Shown here: positions 8,079-15,365 of the stretch, piece by piece
How positions within the stretch are numbered: position 1 is the stretch's first letter
Layout of the letters: the number at the start of each line of letters is the position of its first letter
NCBI GenBank assembly: GCA_031556065.1
Contig: JAVBTR010000084.1
Span: 12,569 to 76,568, forward strand
Direction: 5' to 3'
Length of the DNA stretch: 64,000 bases
DNA from: JAVBTR01 sp031556065
GTDB lineage: Bacteria > Bacillota > Clostridia > Christensenellales > Aristaeellaceae
Notes under the pieces: model-generated
Told to the model about the DNA's origin: nothing
The model's input: the letters and a program-made list of their open reading frames with translations, nothing else
Databases searched by the model: none
Program-made: the position numbers and the translations under genes

Positions 8079-8423
8079 ATGCAACGCAGTTTTCGTTTGC
8101 AAAAGAACCGACAGTTCCAGTACGTTTACAGGCGTGGCAAAAGCGCTGCCACCAAGCCAATGGTACTGCTTTATGCAAAGGGAAACAAAGTGCGCATCGG
8201 TTTTTCGGTATCGAAAAAAGTTGGAAACGCGGTTACACGCAATCTTGTCAGGCGCCGCCTTCGGGAATGTTTCCGCCCGTACATACAGGGAATCAAACCG
8301 GGTTCCTATGTGGTGGCAGCACGTGCCGGTGCAGCCGAAGCAAGCTACCAAACCCTGGCAAAGGATGCCAGGTATCTACTTACCAAGCTGGACCTGTTCG
8401 CCCGAGGGAATCAAACGCCATGA
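8079..8423 (+). CDS. rnpA: Ribonuclease P protein component
   Basis: A 114-residue basic protein subunit of RNase P, which binds the catalytic RNA and helps it trim tRNA 5' leaders. It opens with QRSFRLQKNRQFQYVYRRGKSA and carries the RNR-type signature in VGNAVTRNLVRRRLRECFR (about 49-67). The ATG at 8079 follows AAGAGGAG. Its stop overlaps the yidD start (ATGA at 8420-8423). No RNase P RNA gene was seen in this window. Confidence 0.94.
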   Translation: MQRSFRLQKNRQFQYVYRRGKSAATKPMVLLYAKGNKVRIGFSVSKKVGNAVTRNLVRRRLRECFRPYIQGIKPGSYVVAARAGAAEASYQTLAKDARYLLTKLDLFARGNQTP

Positions 8424-8659
8424 AACGGTTTATGCTGGCATTGATCCGGTTTTATCAAACTGAGATCAGCCCTAATTCCCCGCCACGCTGTAAATATATC
8501 CCCACCTGCAGCCGTTATGCAGTCACTGCTGTTGAGCGTTATGGCGCTTTAAAGGGCGGGCTAATGGCTGCTTGGCGTATATTGCGATGCAATCCGTTTT
8601 CAAAAGGCGGTTATGATCCCGTTCCAGAGGACCCTTATGTGATCATTAGGAGGGAATAA
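8420..8659 (+). CDS. yidD: Membrane protein insertion efficiency factor YidD
   Basis: A 79-residue YidD-family protein thought to assist YidC-dependent membrane insertion. The family core is clear: IRFYQTEISPNSPPRCKYIPTCSRYA and the closing LRCNPFSKGGYDPVP, with the three conserved Cys residues. The same frame is open further upstream, but the ATG at 8420 overlaps the rnpA stop (ATGA) and gives the standard length. The yidC start lies 6 nt downstream. Confidence 0.95.
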   Translation: MKRFMLALIRFYQTEISPNSPPRCKYIPTCSRYAVTAVERYGALKGGLMAAWRILRCNPFSKGGYDPVPEDPYVIIRRE

Positions 8660-8665
8660 CCATCA

Positions 8666-9673
8666 ATGAATGAGTTTCTCAGAACCATTTTGGACGGTAT
8701 CAATTCAGTTATTGGCAACTATGGTTGGTCTATCATCATCTTTACCCTGCTTATTCGCTTGGTTTTAATGCCGTTTGACGCGAAGAGCCGCAAATCCATG
8801 CGCAAAATGTCCACCGTTCAGCCGAAAATCAACGAGCTGCAAAAAAAGTACGCCAACGATAAAGAAAAGCTCAATCAGAAAACCGCCGAGCTTTATAAAA
8901 AAGAAAAAATCAATCCCTTATCCAGCTGTCTGCCCATGCTGCTGACGATGCCGGTGCTTTTCGCCATGTTCGCAGCCATGAGAATGATCGCCAACACGGA
9001 ACTGGCAACCCAGCTGTTTACCTTAATTGGCGGCGAGGTTCCCAAGTATGAATCCTGGCTGTGGATCAAAAACATCTGGATGCCGGACAGCCCTTTCGCG
9101 TCCCTTATGCCCGACGCGGCCAGCATCAACCTGATTCCCTTGGATATTTGGCAGCATGCTTTCGCCAACCTGGGGGATACCATTAAGAATGCCTTGCCCA
9201 CAGCTTTGAGCTACGATTTTACCACCGATGCGGCCATGAAGACCTCTGTGGCGGCCATGCTTGAATACATGAAGACGGTGCCAGCTTATGTGGAAGCCAT
9301 CAAGCCCATGCCTGGCTTTAGCAATATCAACCTGTGGATCACCCACATTACGGTTTATCTCCAGCACAACGGCTGGTTCATGCTGCCCGTCGTGGCGGCT
9401 GCTTCCCAGGTTTTAATGACAAAAGTCAATCCTGCGGCTACAGGCGCCCAGCAGCCCCAGCCCAATAACAAACAGGGCCAGCCTAACATGAACTTTATGA
9501 CCTGGTTTTTCCCGATTTTCTCCCTGTTTATCTGCGCAGGACAGAATGCGGGCTTCTCTTTGTACTGGGTGGCAGCTAACATTATTATGACAGTACAAAC
9601 GTTCCTGATGAACAAGTATTTTGATGCGCAGGAAAAGAAACAGACAGTGGAAGGGGAAGGGAGTATTAAATGA
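8666..9673 (+). CDS. yidC: Membrane protein insertase YidC/Oxa1
   Basis: A 335-residue insertase that places proteins into the cytoplasmic membrane. The first core helix carries the conserved positive residue (Arg31 in FTLLIRLVLMPF), and the cytosolic KMSTVQPKINELQKKYANDKEKLNQK hairpin follows. Membrane segments are seen at about 20-36, 93-108, 235-250 and 270-300. There is no obvious lipoprotein signal, unlike Bacillus SpoIIIJ. A long stretch between helices two and three (about 110-230) is an insert relative to the smallest Gram-positive homologues. It ends in an ATGA overlap with jag. Confidence 0.93.
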   Translation: MNEFLRTILDGINSVIGNYGWSIIIFTLLIRLVLMPFDAKSRKSMRKMSTVQPKINELQKKYANDKEKLNQKTAELYKKEKINPLSSCLPMLLTMPVLFAMFAAMRMIANTELATQLFTLIGGEVPKYESWLWIKNIWMPDSPFASLMPDAASINLIPLDIWQHAFANLGDTIKNALPTALSYDFTTDAAMKTSVAAMLEYMKTVPAYVEAIKPMPGFSNINLWITHITVYLQHNGWFMLPVVAAASQVLMTKVNPAATGAQQPQPNNKQGQPNMNFMTWFFPIFSLFICAGQNAGFSLYWVAANIIMTVQTFLMNKYFDAQEKKQTVEGEGSIK

Positions 9674-10500
9674 AAACCTATGAATCGCAGGCCAAAAATG
9701 TAGAGGAAGCCGTTTCTGCCGGCTTAGCCCATTTAGGGGTATCCATCAGCGATGTAACCATCGATATTTTAGATGAAGGTTCCAAAGGCCTGTTTGGCTT
9801 GTTCGGCAGCAAGCAAGCGAAAGTCCGTTTAACCGTTAAAGAGGACATGGACGATCTCTTGGCCGATTTAACAAGTGAACCCAAGAAAAAAGCCCCCAAG
9901 CCCGTTGCACCTAAAAAGGAAGCGGTGCCTGCGCCTAAGGCCCCCAAGCCCCAGCCCTCCAAAGCACCTGTTGAAAAAACGGTGGAAGTGCCCAAGGAAA
10001 AGGCCCCTTTAACCCCAGCTCAAAAGGCCGAAGCCGGTTCCGATTGCGCAAAAGCACAGGATTTCTTAAAGCAGCTGACTGGCCTGATGGGTATCGACGT
10101 GGAAGTACATGTAAAGAACGACGCGGAAGGTAATATTCTTGCCAATATAGAAGGGGATTCTCTGGGAATCCTTATTGGCCGCCGGGGCGAAACCCTGGAT
10201 GCGTTGCAATATCTCACCAGCCTTTGCGTCAATAAGGGCAAGGACGGTTATACCCGGGTTACCCTGGATACGGAAAACTACCGTGCCAAACGGGAAGAAG
10301 CGCTGACCCGTCTGGCCAACCGCATGGCCTCCCGGGCTGTGAAGACAGGCCGCCGTGTGAGTCTGGAACCCATGAACCCTTATGAACGCCGGATCATCCA
10401 TAGCGCTTTGCAGGGCAACGATCAGGTGGATACCCACTCTGAGGGTGAAGAACCGAATCGCCACTTGGTGATTACTTTGAAAAAAGCAAACAAGGAATAA
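9670..10500 (+). CDS. jag: RNA-binding protein Jag (KhpB)
   Basis: A 276-residue Jag/KhpB/SpoIIIJ-associated protein. It has an N-terminal Jag-N domain (1-55, with the DEGSKGLFGLFGSKQAKV motif), a Pro/Lys/Ala-rich linker (about 75-120), a KH domain (about 130-205, with LIGRRGETLDALQYL) and an R3H domain (about 210-276, with the MNPYERRIIHSAL core). KhpB binds RNA with KhpA and affects cell elongation and division in several Gram-positive species. Overlaps yidC by 4 nt and is the last gene of this block; mnmE, the usual next gene, is absent. Confidence 0.92.
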   Translation: MKTYESQAKNVEEAVSAGLAHLGVSISDVTIDILDEGSKGLFGLFGSKQAKVRLTVKEDMDDLLADLTSEPKKKAPKPVAPKKEAVPAPKAPKPQPSKAPVEKTVEVPKEKAPLTPAQKAEAGSDCAKAQDFLKQLTGLMGIDVEVHVKNDAEGNILANIEGDSLGILIGRRGETLDALQYLTSLCVNKGKDGYTRVTLDTENYRAKREEALTRLANRMASRAVKTGRRVSLEPMNPYERRIIHSALQGNDQVDTHSEGEEPNRHLVITLKKANKE

Positions 10501-10510
10501 TGGCTTAAAG

Positions 10511-10531
10511 AACCGCATTGAACGCGGTTTT
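10511..10531 (+). terminator. Terminator of the rpmH-jag operon
   Basis: Arms AACCGC (10511-10516) and GCGGTT (10524-10529) with a 7-nt loop, then TT, ten bases after the jag stop. The T-run is cut short because a relic IS end starts immediately afterwards. Confidence 0.6.
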
Positions 10532-10605
10532 AGACTGTTGACAATTGAACCACAACACAAAAGCCTTTTGAGGTATGCCTCGGAAGGCTTTTGTGGTATA
10601 CTGGG
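10530..10605 (+). mobile_element. Relic end of an IS1182-type element
   Basis: This stretch matches the transposase-proximal end of the intact element at 18332-19892 read on its minus strand: TAGACTGTTGACAA against CAGACTGTTGACAA, then, after a small length difference, a shared hairpin and GGTATAMTGG. The hairpin arms ACAAAAGCCTT (10557-10567) and AAGGCTTTTGT (10584-10594) are identical in both copies; the inner stem is GAGG/CCTC here and GAGC/GCTC in the intact copy, a compensated change. No transposase coding remains. It abuts the jag terminator hairpin, as the intact copy abuts its own target hairpin. Confidence 0.8.
10597..10602 (+). promoter_or_regulatory. Extended -10 promoter inherited from the IS relic
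   Basis: TATACT (10597-10602) preceded by TGTGG, equivalent to TGTGGTATAAT that serves the intact transposase gene. It points into the polysaccharide deacetylase gene 40 nt downstream and is the only promoter-like signal between jag and that gene apart from the TTGACA of the IS tip (10538-10543), which is too far away to pair with it. Confidence 0.55.
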
Positions 10606-10642
10606 TATCATGGTATTTAAAAGAGGAAAGCGGTGGCACGCA

Positions 10643-11302
10643 ATGAAAAGCAAAATCGCGGCGCTAATAATGGTACTAACGCTGTTAGCAAGTCACTCGG
10701 CTTTTGCTAAGGTATATAAGGAGGGCTCTGCCGATAAACGGCAGGTGGCGATCACTGTTGACGATTGCTGGGATCTTGCCATTTTGGAACAGATGCTGGA
10801 CCTGTTCAAGCAAGAGCAAATCCATGTAACGATTTACCCTGTTGGTATGAAGATTTTTCCAGAGGATCAGGCGTTGTGGCGGAGGGTGCCGGACGAAGGT
10901 CACGAGTTTGGCAATCATACCTTTTCCCATTTGAAATTGACTAAGCGGGACGCATCCACTGTGATCAGCCAGCTAAGGCGAATGGAAAGGGCGCTGAACA
11001 AGGCCTTGGGCTATGAATATAAGATACGTACCCTTCGGCCTCCCTATGGTGCGTTCAGCGAAAACAATACGCTGAAAACCATTCGAAGAGGCGGCTACAA
11101 TAAGGTGATCATGTGGTCGGTCAGCCAAAGGGAGCCTGAAATGGCTTTAAAAAAAGCCAAGAATGGCAGCATCTTTCTTTTTCATACCAATAAAAAGGAT
11201 TTGGAATGCCTTGCCGCGTTAATCCCAATGCTCCGAGACGCGGGATATGAGATGGTCACCATATCAGAGCTTTTAGGGTTTTCAGATGAAGAAACAATTT
11301 AA
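10643..11302 (+). CDS. Secreted polysaccharide deacetylase (CE4/NodB fold)
   Basis: A 219-residue exported protein with a signal peptide (1-22, basic start, hydrophobic IAALIMVLTLLA, SAFA cleavage motif). The NodB motifs are present: TVDDC (39-42, where most members have TFDDG, so Cys replaces Gly), the zinc ligands in HTFSH (His92, His96), RPPYG (132-136), and FLFH near the C-terminus. It probably removes acetyl groups from a cell-wall sugar polymer. The reading frame is open upstream to 10538, but that would read through the IS relic; the ATG at 10643, behind AGAGGAAAG, gives a proper signal peptide. Confidence 0.85.
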   Translation: MKSKIAALIMVLTLLASHSAFAKVYKEGSADKRQVAITVDDCWDLAILEQMLDLFKQEQIHVTIYPVGMKIFPEDQALWRRVPDEGHEFGNHTFSHLKLTKRDASTVISQLRRMERALNKALGYEYKIRTLRPPYGAFSENNTLKTIRRGGYNKVIMWSVSQREPEMALKKAKNGSIFLFHTNKKDLECLAALIPMLRDAGYEMVTISELLGFSDEETI

Positions 11303-11337
11303 AGCTAAATCATATGATAACAGATTGTGAACCCAGG

Positions 11338-11359
11338 CCCAAGAAGCGGCTTGGGTTTT
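11338..11359 (+). terminator. Terminator of the deacetylase gene
   Basis: Arms CCCAAG (11338-11343) and CTTGGG (11350-11355), 6-nt loop, then TTTTG. It lies 35 nt after the stop codon and isolates the deacetylase from the truncated gene that follows. Confidence 0.7.
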
Positions 11360-11391
11360 GTTATGTGCAATGGTTTTGTTGGCTGTAAGCT

Positions 11392-11889
11392 TTGGGGCTT
11401 ATTCAATATGGCTGGGGGAACCTTACTGGGGAAGAAATGCTTTGCAGGTTTTGGGAAGGGGCGGTTCGGGGCGGCTATCCCGGCCATGGTGAAACCTACT
11501 TAAACAAAAAGGATATTCTATGGTGGTCCCATGGCGGGGAGCTTCACGGCGAAAGCCATAAGCGCTTCCACCTTTTAAGGGATATTCTGGCGCAAACCCC
11601 AGGCATGGGCCTTACACCCTATGAAAGGGCAGCTTGGGATGAAGTCTGCGGTGTGGCTCAAGGGAGCCACTGGGGGCATGTAAAGGATTATTACCTGTAT
11701 TATTATAGCTTTATGCGGCCAGCCTTCAGGGATTTTTATTTCGATGATGAAACAGAATTTGAAGTGAACCTGATAGATACCTGGGAAACAACCATTGAAC
11801 CCAAAGGGCTTCATAAGGGCCGGTTCCGCATCTCCCTTCCGGCAAAGCCCTTTATGGCCATACAGATCAAACGCGTAAACCGCGGTTAA
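11392..11889 (+). pseudogene. C-terminal fragment of a DUF5605-type glycoside hydrolase-like protein
   Basis: About 165 residues matching only the C-terminal part of long carbohydrate-active proteins (DUF5060/DUF4038/DUF5605 architecture, normally over 500 residues). Recognisable parts are GEEMLCRFWEGAVRGGYPGHGETY, then ILWWSHGGELHGESHKR, and a final beta-rich domain. The N-terminal (beta/alpha) catalytic portion is absent; an in-frame stop lies at 11386-11388 and a terminator stands just upstream. No good start signal or promoter is seen, so this is probably a dead remnant left by a deletion. An AraC regulator follows immediately. Confidence 0.7.
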
Positions 11890-11943
11890 ACCCGGGAAGG
11901 AGGGCAAATAAACATTCAGGAAAGGAAAGAGCGCATATTAAAA

Positions 11944-12987
11944 ATGAATCAGGAAGAAGAAGTATACAAGGAATTGTATTTAAACCATCCTGATATCTAT
12001 TTTTACGATAAGGCCGGCGGCATCTATCATGACTGGGAAGAGTTTAAGGCGTTTTATCGCCAAAGCAAAAGCCCGATTGCCCTGCCAGACAATCCGCCTA
12101 CCCAAATGAGCGATGTTTTGCGGGAAAGCGCTTTTTTTCTGGATGATGACAAGGACGTTAGCCTGGTGTTCAATGCCAGGTATTGCCCTCCTTTTTGGCA
12201 TCACCTTAAATTCGTCAAGATTATGTATGTGCTCAACGGAACCTTTCTTTTAAACACAAAGCACGATAAGACCATCCAGCTGAAGGCCGGGAATTTTGTG
12301 GTGGTGCCGCCGGAATTGGAGCAATCGGTCTTTTCCCACCACGATGAAGATATGGTGGTTAACATCTTTTTAAGGGCCAGCACTTTGGAAAGAGCCTTTT
12401 CCTCGCTGCTGCTGGAATCCAGGGAGCTTTCCGGTTTTTTTTGGAAGGTGCTTTACGGCAAGGATGAAAGCAGCATTATCTGGTTTCAAAATGGCCCAGA
12501 CCCCTGCCTGGATCGGTTTGTTTTAGATATGTACGACGAAGTGGAAAACCCTCAAAAGGGTGGTAATTTCTTTTTAGTAAGCTATGTTATGGCCTTTTTG
12601 GCTTATGCCCTGTACCACCATCAGGACAGAATGACCTCTATTCGGGATACGCAGCTTCGGCACGATAAATTTCCGGCCATTATCCAATACATCCGCGGAA
12701 ATTACAGTACCATAACCCTTCCGGCTCTGGCGGAGCATTTTCAAAAAAGTGAGGAATACCTTTCCCGCTATATCAGGCAGGAAACAGGGTATACCTTAAC
12801 CCACCTTTTACGGGAATTTCGCATTAAAAAGGCTGCCACCATGCTTCGGGATTCGGAGCTGAGCATTGAAGAAATTATGTTCGAAGTGGGCTATACCGAC
12901 GCCAGTTATTTTTACAAGGTATTTAAAGAGCATTTTCATATGACGCCCCATCAATACCGAAAACATGAGAAAATTATCAGCCTATAG
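11944..12987 (+). CDS. AraC family transcriptional regulator
   Basis: A 347-residue regulator. A cupin-like ligand domain lies at about 75-150 (LKAGNFVVVPPELEQSVFSHHDED), and the C-terminal double helix-turn-helix at about 245-347 includes LSRYIRQETGYTLTHLLREFRIKKA and the second helix region IEEIMFEVGYTDASYFYKVFKEHFHMTPHQYRK. Such proteins often control nearby sugar-use genes; the neighbouring glycosidase is truncated, so its present target is uncertain. The gene overlaps the end of the convergent beta-lactamase-like gene by 6 nt. Confidence 0.9.
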   Translation: MNQEEEVYKELYLNHPDIYFYDKAGGIYHDWEEFKAFYRQSKSPIALPDNPPTQMSDVLRESAFFLDDDKDVSLVFNARYCPPFWHHLKFVKIMYVLNGTFLLNTKHDKTIQLKAGNFVVVPPELEQSVFSHHDEDMVVNIFLRASTLERAFSSLLLESRELSGFFWKVLYGKDESSIIWFQNGPDPCLDRFVLDMYDEVENPQKGGNFFLVSYVMAFLAYALYHHQDRMTSIRDTQLRHDKFPAIIQYIRGNYSTITLPALAEHFQKSEEYLSRYIRQETGYTLTHLLREFRIKKAATMLRDSELSIEEIMFEVGYTDASYFYKVFKEHFHMTPHQYRKHEKIISL

Positions 12988-13731
12988 TGCTTGCTGGTAT
13001 AATGCATAGGTGGTTTCCCCGATGCACCTTTCAAATTCCGGCACATTGGTTTCATTGGAAAGAAAACAGGCTATGAACGGCTTTTCTGCCAATACAATGC
13101 CCACATCATTGGTGATGCCCTCGTCTTCACCGGTTTTGTGGGCACATTTGATGCCCTCGCAGTGAATGTAGAAGGGCATTTTGCCGTTTAGCTGCTGGTG
13201 AGAGAGAATATCCAGCATTTTTTCATCCGCCCAAGGGGAAATAAGCTGTTTATTGTAGATTTTTTTTAGCAGCAAGCCCATATCCTTTGCGGTAACATAG
13301 TTTTGAATACCTTGTCGGGAAAGCTCTGGCTGAAACAATTTTCGGTTGATTCGCGTTCCAACCAGGCCTAACTGATCAATGGTATGGTTAATCTTATCCA
13401 TGCTTAAAAAGTCGATCAGGATATTGGTAGCTGTATTATCGCTTACAATTATCATTAATGTGACGAGGTCGATCAAAGGCAGCGTAATACCATCATGCAA
13501 ATAAGAAAGGGCCCCACAGGAAGGGAGCTTCTGGCTTCTTTCAATGGTAAAAGGAGTCATCCTGTCCAGGTTTTCTTCCTCAATTTGCCGGAAGGCTTCC
13601 ACCATAATAGGAAGCTTAATGACACTGGCCGCCATCAAAGGCAGGTCTTCGTTGTAGCAAAGGCGCTTGCCGGAAGCAAAGGCTTCATAATAAAAGCCAA
13701 TTTGGCCTTCAAAACGGGAAAAATCCATCAT
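12982..13731 (-). CDS. Serine hydrolase of the beta-lactamase class A fold, probably not a true beta-lactamase
   Basis: A 249-residue protein with the class A triad of motifs: SVIK (Ser36, Lys39), SDN (97-99) and KTG (199-201). At the omega loop the sequence reads FQPELS (133-138), where true class A enzymes have WEPELN; the general base Glu166 is therefore Gln134. No signal peptide is present, so the protein appears cytosolic. Both points argue against antibiotic hydrolysis and for a penicillin-recognising or other serine hydrolase. Alone on the minus strand between an AraC gene and a divergent peptidase-like gene. Confidence 0.8.
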   Translation of the reverse strand: MMDFSRFEGQIGFYYEAFASGKRLCYNEDLPLMAASVIKLPIMVEAFRQIEEENLDRMTPFTIERSQKLPSCGALSYLHDGITLPLIDLVTLMIIVSDNTATNILIDFLSMDKINHTIDQLGLVGTRINRKLFQPELSRQGIQNYVTAKDMGLLLKKIYNKQLISPWADEKMLDILSHQQLNGKMPFYIHCEGIKCAHKTGEDEGITNDVGIVLAEKPFIACFLSNETNVPEFERCIGETTYALYQQAL

Positions 13732-13748
13732 TCATTCACCTCCGAGCC

Positions 13749-13794
13749 ATTATAGCACAATCCGATTGACAGTGAAACCAATCTGTTTTACAAT
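13749..13794. promoter_or_regulatory. Divergent promoter pair for the serine hydrolase and papain-like genes
   Basis: Plus strand: TTGACA (13766-13771), 17-nt spacer, TACAAT (13789-13794), 21 nt before the gene at 13816. Minus strand: TTTCAC (13772-13777), 17-nt spacer, TATAAT (13749-13754), 17 nt before the gene ending at 12982. The two -35 regions touch, so a single bound regulator could affect both. Confidence 0.6.
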
Positions 13795-13815
13795 GATCCC
13801 CAGGAGGGGTTTCAT

Positions 13816-14466
13816 ATGCAAATAACAGGCAAAAGCATGCCGATCACATACCAGGGGAAAACCATTTTATACCATAACCAAACCTGCAAGGAATGGGCTC
13901 ATCCTTATTTATATCAGGGAGAAGGCAACGAAAATCTTTCTTCCGCTGGTTGTGGAATTTTTTCTCTGTGCCACGCTATTCAGTGGCTTTCAGGTATTGA
14001 GCTGAGTCCCGGCGACATGGCGGATTTTTCTATGGCAAATGGCGGCAGAGGGGACGATGGCACCGATCGCCCGGCTCTTTTGCATGCCCTGCAAACCACC
14101 GGCAAGGCCAAAGAAATGGGCTTTAAATACCATGAGGATGGCCTTCGCAACGATCTGGATACGCTTTTTTTTCATCTGTACGAAAACAAAGGCGTGGCCT
14201 TTAGCAACCTTCGGGTAGGGCATATTGTGGCCTTGATAGACGCCAGAATTGTGGACGGACAACGCCAGCTTCTAGTCATCGATTCCGTGGCCGAAAGCGC
14301 CCGGGATATTATTCGAAACCATGTGTGCGAAGTTATTCCCCAATCCGAAACAAAACGGGCTTATATCAACGATAAAGGCCTTCAAACGGGGACAAGCACA
14401 CAGTATGCCATGTTCTATGTAGACGCGGGACTGCCTCGGGATTTCAACCTGCTCCACCGCATTTAA
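13816..14466 (+). CDS. Papain-like (C39-type) cysteine peptidase domain protein
   Basis: A 216-residue protein resembling peptidase_C39_2 proteins. The likely nucleophile is Cys46 in SSAGCGIFSLCHA, the His is His136 in VGHIVAL, and Asp156 in LVIDSVAES completes the triad, with correct order and spacing for the fold. There is no signal peptide or ABC transporter domain, so it is not a bacteriocin exporter. Substrate and role are unknown. It stands before the LacX-like gene by only 11 nt and is probably co-transcribed with it. Confidence 0.65.
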   Translation: MQITGKSMPITYQGKTILYHNQTCKEWAHPYLYQGEGNENLSSAGCGIFSLCHAIQWLSGIELSPGDMADFSMANGGRGDDGTDRPALLHALQTTGKAKEMGFKYHEDGLRNDLDTLFFHLYENKGVAFSNLRVGHIVALIDARIVDGQRQLLVIDSVAESARDIIRNHVCEVIPQSETKRAYINDKGLQTGTSTQYAMFYVDAGLPRDFNLLHRI

Positions 14467-14477
14467 GGAGGATTTTT

Positions 14478-15365
14478 ATGGAGTTAATTCACTTAAAAAA
14501 GGGCGACTCCACTGCCGCCATCAGCACTTTGGGCGCGGAAATGATCGCTTATAAAGATGCTCTGGGCCGGAATCGCCTTCACGACGGAGACCCAGCTGTT
14601 TGGGCAGGCTTTGGCCCTATCCTCTTTCCAACCATAGGTACCTGTAAAAACGGGCAAATCACGGTGGATGGGAAAGACTATCCCATGCTGAAACACGGCT
14701 TTGTTCGGGGCAGCCTGTTTACCGTTTCAAAAAAAACGGCAGCTTCAGTAGAACTAAAGCTAACGCAGAATGAAGAAACCCTTAAAAGCTACCCCTTTGA
14801 ATTTGTACTAACCTTGCGCCATACCTTAATCGATAACGGCTTTTTAAGTGAAATGGAAGTAGAGAACCGTTCAGATCGGCCTATGCCTTTTTTGCTTGGC
14901 GGCCACCCGGCGTTTAAGTGTCCGGTGAATCCCGGGGAAAGCTTCGACGACTATGCCCTTTATTTCGAAAAAACGGAAACGGGCAGGCAGGTGTTGGTTA
15001 ACCAGCATGCCCTGGTTTATAAAGAAGCTGTTTGTGAAAAGCTTAAGGACAGTGACCTTTGGCCATTGGATCGGGCCTATTTGGCGGGTATCGATACCTT
15101 GATGCTTACCAACGTCAATTCTGGCAGCGTTAAATTGCTCAATCAAAAAACCGGGAAAGGCTTAAACTTTTCCTTCCCCGGCTTTCCCGTATTAGCTATT
15201 TGGACTAAGCCCCATGTGGATGGCCATTATCTTTGCCTGGAGCCCTGGTATGGCATTCCTTCATGGGAAAATGAAGATTGCGAACTGGGGCAGCGGCCTT
15301 TTGCGCTGACGCTTAAGCCTGGCGAAGTCCATCATGCCCAGTATCAAATGGATTGCTTGGATTGA
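14478..15365 (+). CDS. Aldose 1-epimerase family protein (LacX-like)
   Basis: A 295-residue galactose-mutarotase-like protein of the LacX subgroup. The fold's catalytic histidines are probably His73 (MLKHGFVRG) and His143 (LLGGHPAFKCPV), and the acidic residue lies in CLEPWYGIPSW near the C-terminus. It should interconvert the anomers of an aldose or sugar phosphate. A GGAGG site precedes the ATG. Its last 22 nt overlap the end of the convergent histidine kinase gene. Confidence 0.85.
   Translation: MELIHLKKGDSTAAISTLGAEMIAYKDALGRNRLHDGDPAVWAGFGPILFPTIGTCKNGQITVDGKDYPMLKHGFVRGSLFTVSKKTAASVELKLTQNEETLKSYPFEFVLTLRHTLIDNGFLSEMEVENRSDRPMPFLLGGHPAFKCPVNPGESFDDYALYFEKTETGRQVLVNQHALVYKEAVCEKLKDSDLWPLDRAYLAGIDTLMLTNVNSGSVKLLNQKTGKGLNFSFPGFPVLAIWTKPHVDGHYLCLEPWYGIPSWENEDCELGQRPFALTLKPGEVHHAQYQMDCLD

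Noticed and set aside
8059..8463. 134-residue open frame overlapping rnpA
   Set aside because: Wrong frame of a clear rnpA gene, no family resemblance and no ribosome binding site.
10538..10642. Upstream extension of the deacetylase reading frame
   Set aside because: It would translate through the IS relic and its promoter and bury the signal peptide.
12982..13731. Antibiotic-resistance beta-lactamase
   Set aside because: No signal peptide and Gln at the Glu166 position; not called a resistance gene.
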